Assembly (NCBI GenBank): GCA_902517365.1
Contig: CABYCA010000002.1
Coordinates: 1-41,456, forward strand
DNA from: an uncultured Bacteroidota bacterium
GTDB lineage: Bacteria > Bacteroidota > Bacteroidia > Flavobacteriales > Flavobacteriaceae
Direction of reading: 5' to 3'
Length of the DNA stretch: 41,456 nt
The notes under the pieces are model-generated. The model was given only the letters and a program-made list of their open reading frames with translations, had not been told where the DNA came from and made no database searches. Shown here piece after piece: positions 25,249-33,731 of the stretch. The translations under genes and the position numbers were made by a program. How positions within the stretch are numbered: the first letter of the stretch is position 1; each line of letters opens with the position of its first letter.

Positions 25249-26955
25249 TTATATATTTTGTTTATTTAATTCATTAATGGCATGATCTGCAGCTCTAGCA
25301 GTTAAAGCCATATATGTAATTGATGGATTTTGATTGCCAGCGGATGTCATGCATGCACCATCTGTAACAAAAACATTTTTCACACTGTGTATTTGGTTAA
25401 ATTTATTCAGAACTGAAGTCTTTGAGTCTCGTCCCATTCTTGCAGTTCCCATTTCATGAATCCCATTACCAAAAACGTATTTACTTTCATAGCCATAAAC
25501 ATCTTTAAACCCAGATCTTTTAAGCATTTCCTCAGCCTGTTGTTTCATATCTTTCCTCATAGCAATTTCATTCTCCCTAATTGTTGCATCAAATGTTACT
25601 GTTGGAAGTCCCCATTTATCTTTCTTATTATAATCTAAAGTCATTTTATTGTCATGGTAAGGCAAAATTTCACCAAATGCTCCCATACTTGCTGTCCAAT
25701 CACCTCGTTTTACAATGTTTTCTTTAAACCTTGGCCCATAAGAAACGAGTTCTTCTTTACTGTCTGCTATACTCATAAAGCCTCTATTTGCTCCTCCTTG
25801 ATATCCATATCCTCTAATAAAATCCTTTCTATCAGTAACCCCTCCAATATTTCTGAATCTAGGAATAAAGAATCCAGCAGGCTTGCGACCATATGTCTTT
25901 TTATTTTTAAAACCTTCAAAAGTACCACCGGCTCCAACTTGGAAATGATGGTCCATAAGATTATGTCCTAGCTCACCTGAATCATTCCCCATTCCATTTG
26001 GGAACCTATTTGATTTAGACTGCATTAAAATAGATGTAGAGGCAACAGCAGATGAACATAGAAAAATCACTTTAGCATAATACTCATAAGATTTATTGTT
26101 TTCAGAGTCAATAACCCTAACACCTTTAGCTCTTTTTTTATTCTCATCATAAATTATTTCATGAACAATTGAGTTAGGCATTAATGTCATGTTACCGGTA
26201 GCTTCCGCTGCTGGTAGGGTTGAGGAGTTACTGCTGAAGTATGCTCCGTAAGGACATCCTCGCATACATCTATTCCTGTATTGACATGATACTCTTCCAA
26301 GTCCTGGTTTTGTTCCTTCAGTAATATGCGCAGTTCTTGCATTTGATAATATTCTTCCATCATTAAAGTTCTTTGAAATACTCTCACGCATATGTTGCTC
26401 TAAAACATTTAACTCAAATGGCTTTAAAAATTTTCCATCTGGAAATTGAGGAAGTCCTTCTAATCTACCCTGAACCCCAATATATTGTTCTACATAATTA
26501 TACCAAGGTGCTATGTCTTTATATCTGATTGGCCAGTCAACAGCAATTCCATCTTTTAAATTAGCTTCGAAATCAAATTCACTTAGTCTGTACGTATGTC
26601 TTCCCCATGTAAGTGACCTTCCTCCAACATGGTATCCCCTAATCCAATTAAATTTTTTCTCATCATCATTATAGGGGTGATCTAAATCATCAACGAAGAA
26701 ATGTCTTGATGATTCGCTATTTACATATCCTGTTCTACTTTGTTTTGGTTGTCTCTTTAATGCATCTTGAGTAATTGTGTCACCACCTTCAAAATCCCAT
26801 GGATCCATATTAGCAGTATGATAATCCTCAATATGCTTGATCATTCGTCCACGTTCAAGCACAAGGGTTTTTAATCCTTTTTCAGTTAATTCTTTTGCTG
26901 CCCAACCACCACTTATTCCAGTTCCAACAACAATAGCATCATATTCTTGTATCAT
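25249..26955 (-). CDS. GMC-family FAD sugar/polyol dehydrogenase with predicted 3Fe-4S site
   Basis: 568 residues. The FAD-binding loop is VVGTGISGGWAAKEL (G11, G13, G16), with GGRSLTWG and the C-terminal catalytic pair H500 (GNGIHEMGTARMG) and N543 (NQNPS). C224, C230 and C234 (C-x5-C-x3-C in VSCQYRNRCMRGCPYGA) have the exact spacing of the 3Fe-4S ligands of Burkholderia FAD-glucose dehydrogenase, so electrons are probably passed to an outside acceptor rather than to oxygen. There is no signal peptide; export would be with the Tat-signalled partner. The substrate is unknown. The downstream DUF1080 and isomerase genes suggest C3 oxidation of a glycoside or disaccharide. No cytochrome c subunit is encoded nearby. 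Confidence 0.9.
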   Translation of the reverse strand: MIQEYDAIVVGTGISGGWAAKELTEKGLKTLVLERGRMIKHIEDYHTANMDPWDFEGGDTITQDALKRQPKQSRTGYVNSESSRHFFVDDLDHPYNDDEKKFNWIRGYHVGGRSLTWGRHTYRLSEFDFEANLKDGIAVDWPIRYKDIAPWYNYVEQYIGVQGRLEGLPQFPDGKFLKPFELNVLEQHMRESISKNFNDGRILSNARTAHITEGTKPGLGRVSCQYRNRCMRGCPYGAYFSSNSSTLPAAEATGNMTLMPNSIVHEIIYDENKKRAKGVRVIDSENNKSYEYYAKVIFLCSSAVASTSILMQSKSNRFPNGMGNDSGELGHNLMDHHFQVGAGGTFEGFKNKKTYGRKPAGFFIPRFRNIGGVTDRKDFIRGYGYQGGANRGFMSIADSKEELVSYGPRFKENIVKRGDWTASMGAFGEILPYHDNKMTLDYNKKDKWGLPTVTFDATIRENEIAMRKDMKQQAEEMLKRSGFKDVYGYESKYVFGNGIHEMGTARMGRDSKTSVLNKFNQIHSVKNVFVTDGACMTSAGNQNPSITYMALTARAADHAINELNKQNI

Positions 26956-27053
26956 AATAAATTAGAAATCAAATTCAATTTAAACAATAATTACATTTTA
27001 TGGTAATTAATTATTTAAATTTATATTTATAGTAATATAAAAAACTAACCAAC

Positions 27054-27998
27054 ATGAAAAGGAAAAAATTTATCAAACTAGCTTCAACAGGAGCTTTTGG
27101 AATATCATCTTTAGGGTATTTATCCTGTGATTATAAAAAGGAAATATTTTTTAAACTATCCTTAGCGCAGTGGTCGCTTCATAATGCATTTCAAAGTGGT
27201 CAAAGATCACCATATGAATTTGCTAAAATATCAAAGGAATTAGGATTTCAAGGTATTGAGTTTGTATCACAATTCTATCCCAATGTCTCGACAGACCAAT
27301 CTGCTTATGAAGATTTTGTTACAATGAATAAAAGATTATCAAATGAAAATAATGTAGAAAACGTTTTAGTTATGATCGATGATGAAAATGGTCATTTAGC
27401 AGACGAAAATGAAATTAAAAGGAATGAGTCTATAGAAATGCATAAAAACTGGATAAACGCTTCGGCAGAGATTGGTTGTTCACATGCAAGACTAAATTTA
27501 TATGGATCTAAAGATGTAGATACTTGGAAAGCTTTATCAATGGAAAGTCTAACTGAGTTAGGAAATCATGCAAAGTCTTTAAATATAAATGTTATTGTTG
27601 AAAACCATGGAAGAATAACTTCTAATATCCCTGAGCTTATGGATGTTATAAATGGAGTTAATTTAGAGAACGTCGGAACACTACCCGATTTTGGAAATTT
27701 CTGCATGGCTGATGAGGGTTACGGATCAGTTTTTGATGGAACATGTGAGACTACATATGACTTTTATAAAGGAATTGAAGAAATGATGCCAAAAGCTTTT
27801 GCTGTTAGTGCAAAATCAAACGACTTTGATGAAAATGGGGATGAGAAATTAATTGATTATACTAGAATGTTAAAGATTGTAAAAAGCTTTGGGTATAATA
27901 GTTACATAGGAGTTGAGTATGAAGGTGAAAGATTATCGGAAATTGATGGGATCAAAGCAACAAGAGATTTATTAATTAAAGTTGGTCAATCAATATGA
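27054..27998 (+). CDS. exported sugar phosphate isomerase/epimerase-like TIM-barrel protein
   Basis: 314 residues of the xylose isomerase-like TIM-barrel family. Conserved metal-site stretches are VIVENHGRIT, LPDFGNFC, FAVSAKSNDFD and YIGVEYEGE. The N terminus (MKRKKFIKLASTGAFG followed by GYLSC, C25) resembles a Tat or lipoprotein signal, so this isomerase probably acts in the periplasm, unlike the paralogue at 30344. The substrate is unknown. It is first in a rightward cluster (isomerase, MFS, Gfo/Idh, isomerase, DUF1080 x3) and divergent from the GMC gene. Confidence 0.85.
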   Translation: MKRKKFIKLASTGAFGISSLGYLSCDYKKEIFFKLSLAQWSLHNAFQSGQRSPYEFAKISKELGFQGIEFVSQFYPNVSTDQSAYEDFVTMNKRLSNENNVENVLVMIDDENGHLADENEIKRNESIEMHKNWINASAEIGCSHARLNLYGSKDVDTWKALSMESLTELGNHAKSLNINVIVENHGRITSNIPELMDVINGVNLENVGTLPDFGNFCMADEGYGSVFDGTCETTYDFYKGIEEMMPKAFAVSAKSNDFDENGDEKLIDYTRMLKIVKSFGYNSYIGVEYEGERLSEIDGIKATRDLLIKVGQSI

Positions 27999-28004
27999 TA
28001 GAAT

Positions 28005-29216
28005 ATGAATAAGACAATAAATATAAGGTTAAGTATAATGATGTTTTTAGAGTTTTTTATCTGGGGATGTTGGTTTGTTACAATGGGGACATTTCTTTCC
28101 CAATCTTTCGATTCATCTGGAGCTGAGATTGGACTTGCATATGAGACTCAATCCTGGGGTGCAATTATTGCTCCGTTTATAATAGGACTAATAGCTGACA
28201 GGTACTTTGATGCCGAAAAGATTCTTGCATTGATTCATATTTTAGGTGGTGGTCTTTTATTTATGTGTTCTATAGCAGTTGGATTTGAAAGTTTTTTTCC
28301 TTACATATTAATATATATGATACTTTATATGCCAACTTTAGCTCTAGTAAATTCAATTTCTTTTAGGCAAATGTCTGATCCATCAAAAGAGTTTCCAAAA
28401 ATTAGAGTTTGGGGAACAATTGGTTGGGTTGTAGCAGGTCTTGTAATAAGTTATGGCGTTGGCTGGGAAGCAAGTCAAACACTAGAATATACTTTTTACT
28501 TAGCTGCTATTGTTTCAGTAATTCTTGGTATTTTCAGCTTTACATTACCTAAAACTCCCCCTAAAGGTAAAAATTCTTCTAGTCCAAGCTTTAAAGAAAT
28601 TTTAGGCCTTGATGCTTTAAAATTACTTAATGACTCGAAATATTTGATATTTTTTATATCATCAATATTAATTTCGATTCCTTTATCTTTTTATTACGCA
28701 GACGCTAACTTATTTTTGAATGAACTTGGTATGGCAAATGCTGCAGGTGTTATGACTTTAGGTCAGATTTCTGAGGCTCTTTTCATATTATTACTTCCTG
28801 TTTTCTTAAAAAAGTACGGTATTAAAACTACTCTTGCTGTTGGTATGTTTGCTTGGGCATTAAGATATGTGCTTTTTGCTTTTGGAGATACTGGATCAAA
28901 TATTTGGATGCTTATTTTTGGGATAATCTTACATGGTGTATGTTATGACTTTTTCTTTGTGTCAGGTCAAATATATACTGACTTCAAAGCAGGAGAAAAA
29001 TATAAAAGTGCTGCGCAAGGCCTAATTACTCTTGCAGTTTATGGAATAGGTATGTTAATTGGATTTAGACTAGCAGGTAGAGTTACAGATATTTATGCAA
29101 TAGATGGTGGGCACAATTGGTCTGAAATTTGGACAATACCAGCAATTTTTGCATTTGTAGTATTTTTATTATTCATAATTATTTATAAAAACGAAAAAAT
29201 AGAAATTGAAAAGTAA
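28005..29216 (+). CDS. MFS permease, nucleoside:H+ symporter-like
   Basis: 403 residues with about twelve membrane helices. It opens with NIRLSIMMFLEFFIWGCWFV, and IRVWGTIGWVVAGLVISYG marks the first-half conserved region, both typical of NupG/NHS-type permeases of Bacteroidetes and Planctomycetes sugar clusters. Despite the family name the substrate is likely a sugar or keto-sugar here, judged only from neighbours. It starts six bases after the isomerase gene. Confidence 0.85.
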   Translation: MNKTINIRLSIMMFLEFFIWGCWFVTMGTFLSQSFDSSGAEIGLAYETQSWGAIIAPFIIGLIADRYFDAEKILALIHILGGGLLFMCSIAVGFESFFPYILIYMILYMPTLALVNSISFRQMSDPSKEFPKIRVWGTIGWVVAGLVISYGVGWEASQTLEYTFYLAAIVSVILGIFSFTLPKTPPKGKNSSSPSFKEILGLDALKLLNDSKYLIFFISSILISIPLSFYYADANLFLNELGMANAAGVMTLGQISEALFILLLPVFLKKYGIKTTLAVGMFAWALRYVLFAFGDTGSNIWMLIFGIILHGVCYDFFFVSGQIYTDFKAGEKYKSAAQGLITLAVYGIGMLIGFRLAGRVTDIYAIDGGHNWSEIWTIPAIFAFVVFLLFIIIYKNEKIEIEK

Positions 29217-30342
29217 AATTAGGTTAGGTATTCTTGGAGGAGGAGGAGATTCTCTAATTGGAATTGTTCACAGGATTGCTTCATCTATGCATGATAGCTA
29301 TTCTATAATTGGTGGTGTTTTTAACCCAGACTATTTAGAGAACTTAAAATTTGCAAAGGAAATAGGTTTAGATGAAACTAGAGTCTATGAAGACTATGAC
29401 AAAATGATTGAACAAGAGTTAAAATTGGATCAGAGTGAAAGAATGCAAGTTGTCTCAATATTAACCCCAAACTTTCTTCACTATCCTATGGCTAAAAAGC
29501 TTCTTGAAAATAATTTTAGTGTTATTTGTGAGAAACCTATGACAACTACTTATAAAGAGGCTCGAGATCTAGAACGAATTTATAAATCTAAAAAATTAAC
29601 TTTTGCTGTTACATATACATACACTGGATACCCTATGATAAGGCAAATGAAAGAGATGATAAGAGAGGGTATAATTGGAGATATTCAAAGAGTTGATCTT
29701 CAATACTATCAAGGATGGATTAATCCAATAATTCACGATAGTAATAAAAGGTCTGAAACTTGGAGACTTCAGCCTGATAAGTCTGGAATAAGCTGTTGTG
29801 TTGGTGATATTGGTACACATGCTTTTGACATGTTAGAATATGTAACCGGAATGGAAGTCCAAGAACTGTTGTCTGATTTAAATTATGTTTATGATGATAA
29901 TACAATGGATGTCGATGGTACAATTTTAATTCGATTTTCAGATAAAATAAAAGGTGTGATTAGAGCCAGTCAGATAGCTACTGGTGAAGAGAATTCCTTT
30001 ACAGTTGCAATATATGGAAGAAAAGGTGGTCTGAAATGGCAACAAGAAAATCCAAACTATCTCAATCATTTAAGTGATTCAAAACCCCTTCAAGTTCTTA
30101 AACCAGGTCATGATTATAATTCAAATTTTTCAAAAATTTCTGCCAAATTACCACCTGGACATCCAGAGGGTATGTTTGACTCTATGGCAAATATTTATTA
30201 CGGTGTAGCAAGAGAGATCAGGGGAGAAAAAGAATTTGATGGGGAGTACCCAAGTCTAAATGATGGTCTTAGAGGAATGTTATTTATAGAAAAAGCTGTT
30301 GAATCTCATAATAATGGTAACACTTGGGTAAAATTAATTTAA
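29206..30342 (+). CDS. Gfo/Idh/MocA-family NAD(P)-dependent oxidoreductase
   Basis: 378 residues. An N-terminal Rossmann loop (RLGILGGGGDSLIGIVHR) is followed by the EKP motif (109-111, in VICEKPMTTT) and the C-terminal substrate domain with DIGTHAFDMLEYVTG. Members oxidise or reduce sugars; in 3-keto-glycoside pathways they are used to reduce or regenerate the keto-sugar. The start is TTG at 29206-29208, overlapping the MFS gene by 11 bases; no ATG fits before the Rossmann loop. Confidence 0.88.
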   Translation: MKSKIRLGILGGGGDSLIGIVHRIASSMHDSYSIIGGVFNPDYLENLKFAKEIGLDETRVYEDYDKMIEQELKLDQSERMQVVSILTPNFLHYPMAKKLLENNFSVICEKPMTTTYKEARDLERIYKSKKLTFAVTYTYTGYPMIRQMKEMIREGIIGDIQRVDLQYYQGWINPIIHDSNKRSETWRLQPDKSGISCCVGDIGTHAFDMLEYVTGMEVQELLSDLNYVYDDNTMDVDGTILIRFSDKIKGVIRASQIATGEENSFTVAIYGRKGGLKWQQENPNYLNHLSDSKPLQVLKPGHDYNSNFSKISAKLPPGHPEGMFDSMANIYYGVAREIRGEKEFDGEYPSLNDGLRGMLFIEKAVESHNNGNTWVKLI

Positions 30343-30343
30343 A

Positions 30344-31396
30344 ATGAATACAATTAAAGGACCAGCAGTTTTTCTTGCTCAATTTGTAGATAAGTCTGAA
30401 CCATTTAACTCTCTTGATGGAATGTGTAAATGGGCATCTCAACTAGGATATAAGGGAATTCAGATACCAACATGGGAAAGCTCACTAATTGATTTAGATA
30501 AAGCATCTGATAGCCAAGATTACTGTGATGAATTAATTGGAAAAGTTAAATCGTATGGTCTTGAGATAACTGAACTATCTACTCATCTTCAAGGGCAACT
30601 TGTTGCAGTCCATCCTGCATATGATTTAATGTTTGATAATTTTGCACCTGATAATTTAAAAAAGAATCCTAAAGAAAGAACTAAGTGGGCAGTTGAGACA
30701 GTTAAAAAAGCTGCAGTTGCAAGTAATAGACTTGGTTTAAAGGCTCATGCAACTTTTTCTGGAGCATTGCTATGGCATACATGGCATCCATGGCCTCAAG
30801 CTCCAAAAGGATTGGTTGAAATGGGATTTGAAGAATTGGCAAAAAGATGGCTTCCAATTTTAAATGTATTTGATGAGAATGGTGTTGATTTATGCTATGA
30901 AATACATCCAGGAGAAGATCTTCATGATGGTGTAACTTTTGAAAGATTTCTTAAAGCAACAGATAACCATAAAAGAGTGAATATATTATACGATCCAAGT
31001 CATTTTATTTTGCAACAACTTGACTATATAACATACATTGATCATTATCATGAGTTTATAAAGTCTTTTCATGTAAAAGATGCTGAATTTAACCCTACTG
31101 GTAAAAAGGGAGCTTTCGGAGGATATTTAGATTGGGCTGATAGGGCTGGTAGATACAGATCACTGGGAGATGGTCAAATTGATTTTAAAACTATCTTCTC
31201 CAAATTAACTCAATATGGTTGTGATGTATGGGCAGTTTTGGAATGGGAATGTTGTATTAAAAGCCCTAAACAGGGAGCATCTGAAGGTGCAAAAATAATT
31301 CAAGATTTAATTATTAATTGTACCGATAAAAAATTTGATGACTTTGCTGGCGGTAAAACTAATGATGAGGATTTAAGAAACATTTTAAATATTTGA
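30344..31396 (+). CDS. cytoplasmic sugar phosphate isomerase/epimerase-like TIM-barrel protein
   Basis: 350 residues, no signal peptide. Metal-site stretches include LCYEIHPGEDLHDG, LYDPSHFILQQLDY, SFHVKDAEF and VLEWECC, typical of xylose isomerase-like TIM barrels. It is larger than the paralogue at 27054 and not closely similar to it. It starts one base after the Gfo/Idh stop. A role in interconverting keto-sugars is inferred from context only. Confidence 0.86.
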   Translation: MNTIKGPAVFLAQFVDKSEPFNSLDGMCKWASQLGYKGIQIPTWESSLIDLDKASDSQDYCDELIGKVKSYGLEITELSTHLQGQLVAVHPAYDLMFDNFAPDNLKKNPKERTKWAVETVKKAAVASNRLGLKAHATFSGALLWHTWHPWPQAPKGLVEMGFEELAKRWLPILNVFDENGVDLCYEIHPGEDLHDGVTFERFLKATDNHKRVNILYDPSHFILQQLDYITYIDHYHEFIKSFHVKDAEFNPTGKKGAFGGYLDWADRAGRYRSLGDGQIDFKTIFSKLTQYGCDVWAVLEWECCIKSPKQGASEGAKIIQDLIINCTDKKFDDFAGGKTNDEDLRNILNI

Positions 31397-31398
31397 AT

Positions 31399-32178
31399 AT
31401 GAATAAGCTTATTATTTTTCTTTTTATTTCTAGTTCCTTAATATCTCAGGAGTCAGAATGGAAATATCTTTTTGATGGTAGCTCACTGGAGGGATGGCAT
31501 CAATATAATAGCGATAAAATGAGTGAAGCTTGGTACATAGAAGATGGTGAGCTAGTTTTAAATTCAAATAATGACAATATTAGCAGAGGTAATGATATAT
31601 TATATGAAAAAGAATTTTACGATTTTGAACTATCATTAGAATGGAAGATACCTAGGGGTGGAAATAGCGGTGTATTTTTCAATTTAGTTGAAATTGAGGA
31701 AGTAGACGAGCCATGGAAAATTGGTCCAGAAATTCAAATTCTAGATAATGATTATTTCTTTGACACAGATCAAAAAAATTTATTAGATTATTTAAAAAAA
31801 TTTGATGGTAAAAATGAAAAGCTGAGCAATTATCACAAAGCTCCTGCTCTGTATGGTCTTAAGCCTATTGGAGAGGTCAAATATAATCCTCACGGTGAGT
31901 GGAACTATTTGGTTTTGAAAGTAGATAATAAGAACAATGAAGGATCAATTACTTTTAATGGTCAATATGTATATTCTTTTCCACTTTATGGTGAGGAGTG
32001 GAATAAATTAATTTCTCGATCTAAATTTAATTCTGATAGTTATTTTTCTGGATTAAGTCCTAATCATATTTTTTCACTTTATGCTCCATATTTTGGAAAA
32101 TTCCAATCGGGTAAGATAGGGTTACAAGATCATGGGTGGAATGTTAGATTTAGAAATATAAAAATTAAAGAATTATAA
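31399..32178 (+). CDS. DUF1080 (3-keto-disaccharide hydrolase family) protein, first of three
   Basis: About 259 residues from the ATG at 31399; a TTG two codons earlier overlaps the upstream stop and is a less likely start. A signal peptide (LIIFLFISSSLISQ) precedes one DUF1080 jelly-roll domain with the family landmarks WKYLFDGSSLEGWHQY, PRGGNSGVFFN, GPEIQILDN, NPHGEWNY and LQDHGWNVRFRNIKIK. It has an extra loop of about 25 residues after the LDN motif compared with its two neighbours. DUF1080 proteins cleave 3-keto-glycosides in characterised pathways. Confidence 0.88.
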   Translation: MNKLIIFLFISSSLISQESEWKYLFDGSSLEGWHQYNSDKMSEAWYIEDGELVLNSNNDNISRGNDILYEKEFYDFELSLEWKIPRGGNSGVFFNLVEIEEVDEPWKIGPEIQILDNDYFFDTDQKNLLDYLKKFDGKNEKLSNYHKAPALYGLKPIGEVKYNPHGEWNYLVLKVDNKNNEGSITFNGQYVYSFPLYGEEWNKLISRSKFNSDSYFSGLSPNHIFSLYAPYFGKFQSGKIGLQDHGWNVRFRNIKIKEL

Positions 32179-32895
32179 ATGAGGTATTTTCTTATAATGA
32201 TTATTGTATTGTATTTACCATTTTATTTTGAAAATGATAAATCTGACTGGATATATATATTTGATGGAAAAAGTTTTGATGGATGGCATCAATATAACAG
32301 TGATGTAATCGGGAGTCAATGGTCAATAAATAACGGAGAATTAATCTTTAGAAATAATAAGGATAGTAAACAGGACCTTGTTACAGAAGAAGAATTTAAA
32401 AACTTTGAACTTTCGATAGAATGGAATATTTCAAAGGGAGGAAACAGTGGGATTTTTTATGGAGTAAAAGAGTTCCCTGAACTAGATGAAGCCTATAAAT
32501 CAGGGCCAGAAATTCAAGTATTGGATAACGAAAATTTTTTTACTACAACTAAACTCCACAAAAGCCCATCATTATATGATCTTGTAGGGTCTGATAAAAA
32601 TAATGTTAAGGTTAATCCTCATGGAGAGTGGAATCATTTATTACTTAGAATTGATCACAAAAAGAATTTAGGTACTGTAGTAATGAATGGAGAGTTTGCT
32701 TTTTCTTATCCATTATATGGGTCAGAGTGGGATAAGCTTGTTTCAAAATCTAAATTTAGATATAAAGATTACTATGTAAATAGAGGTACTGATAATGAGT
32801 TTCTAGCATTTGGATCATTTAAATCTGGTAAAATTGGTCTACAAGACCATGGTAGTGATGTCAAATTTAGAAATATAAAAATCAAAAAATTATAA
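32179..32895 (+). CDS. DUF1080 (3-keto-disaccharide hydrolase family) protein, second of three
   Basis: 238 residues, starting at the base after the previous stop. The N terminus (FLIMIIVLYLPFYF) is a short hydrophobic signal or anchor without a lipobox. The domain repeats the family landmarks: IYIFDGKSFDGWHQY, GGNSGIFYGVKE, GPEIQVLDN, NPHGEWNH and LQDHGSDVKFRNIKI. It is closer to the third copy than to the first, as shown by GSQWSINNGELIF, GGNSGIFYGVK and SEWDKLVSKSKF-like stretches. It is probably the product of a tandem duplication. Confidence 0.88.
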   Translation: MRYFLIMIIVLYLPFYFENDKSDWIYIFDGKSFDGWHQYNSDVIGSQWSINNGELIFRNNKDSKQDLVTEEEFKNFELSIEWNISKGGNSGIFYGVKEFPELDEAYKSGPEIQVLDNENFFTTTKLHKSPSLYDLVGSDKNNVKVNPHGEWNHLLLRIDHKKNLGTVVMNGEFAFSYPLYGSEWDKLVSKSKFRYKDYYVNRGTDNEFLAFGSFKSGKIGLQDHGSDVKFRNIKIKKL

Positions 32896-32901
32896 TTTTA
32901 A

Positions 32902-32920
32902 GCAGTAATAATGCAGTAAT
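32902..32920 (+). repeat. short direct repeat GCAGTAAT x2 between DUF1080 copies 2 and 3
   Basis: GCAGTAAT occurs at 32902-32909 and again at 32913-32920, 11 bases apart, about one helix turn. It sits in the 74-base gap before the third DUF1080 gene. It could be a regulator half-site pair or chance; there is nothing else in the gap. Confidence 0.25.
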
Positions 32921-32969
32921 ACAGTTTTTTATATTAATCCGATTTATCAATAAATTAAGAAAAAAATTT

Positions 32970-33722
32970 ATGAAAAAAAGTAAAAAAATATCATTGGTAG
33001 TAATAAAAAATTTAATATTTAGACTATCTACATTAACTCTATTTATTTTATTCATTAGTTGTTCTAATAAAAATAATGAGGAATGGACTTATATTTTTGA
33101 TGGTGAAACTTTTAATGGTTGGCATTCATATGATGGTGATCAAGTTGGAAGTCAATGGTCAATAAATAATGGAGAATTAATCTTTACAAATAATGATGAT
33201 GAATCAGGACATGATATTCTAACTGATAAGGAATATACAAGCTTTGAGCTTTCTCTTGAATGGAGTGTATCAAAAGGGGGCAATAGTGGTATTTTTTATG
33301 GTGTAAAACAGATTCCTGAATTCTCTGCATTTTCTACAGGTCCTGAAATACAGATTTTAGATAATGATAATGGCTACGCTGGTTCTGATCTTGAATATGC
33401 TCCATCCCTTTTTGACCTTGTTAAATCAAATAATCCAAATTTAAAAGTTAACAGTTATGGAAATTGGAATCATGTTATTATCAAAATTGATCATGATAAT
33501 AATTTAGGAACAGTAAAGTTTAATGGTGAGCTTGCCTTCACATATCCTCTATCAGGAACTGAATGGGATAAATTAGTATCGAAATCAAAGTTTGCTCTTG
33601 GAAGTGATCGCTCAGATGCAACATATGCTCCTGATTTTGGTAAATTTAAAACTGGAAAAATAGCATTACAAGATCATAGTACAGATGTTAAATTCAGGAA
33701 TATAAAAATTCGAGAACTATAG
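32970..33722 (+). CDS. DUF1080 (3-keto-disaccharide hydrolase family) lipoprotein, third of three
   Basis: 250 residues. A lipoprotein signal ends in FIS-C (C31), unlike the other two copies, so this one is lipid-anchored. The DUF1080 domain has IFDGETFNGWHSYDGD, GGNSGIFYGVKQ, GPEIQILDN, GNWNHVIIKIDHDNNLGTV and LQDHSTDVKFRNIKI. It lies 74 bases after the second copy, enough for a promoter of its own. Different anchoring of three paralogues suggests work at different places of the envelope or on different substrates; this is inference. Confidence 0.88.
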   Translation: MKKSKKISLVVIKNLIFRLSTLTLFILFISCSNKNNEEWTYIFDGETFNGWHSYDGDQVGSQWSINNGELIFTNNDDESGHDILTDKEYTSFELSLEWSVSKGGNSGIFYGVKQIPEFSAFSTGPEIQILDNDNGYAGSDLEYAPSLFDLVKSNNPNLKVNSYGNWNHVIIKIDHDNNLGTVKFNGELAFTYPLSGTEWDKLVSKSKFALGSDRSDATYAPDFGKFKTGKIALQDHSTDVKFRNIKIREL

Positions 33723-33731
33723 CTTATAAAT

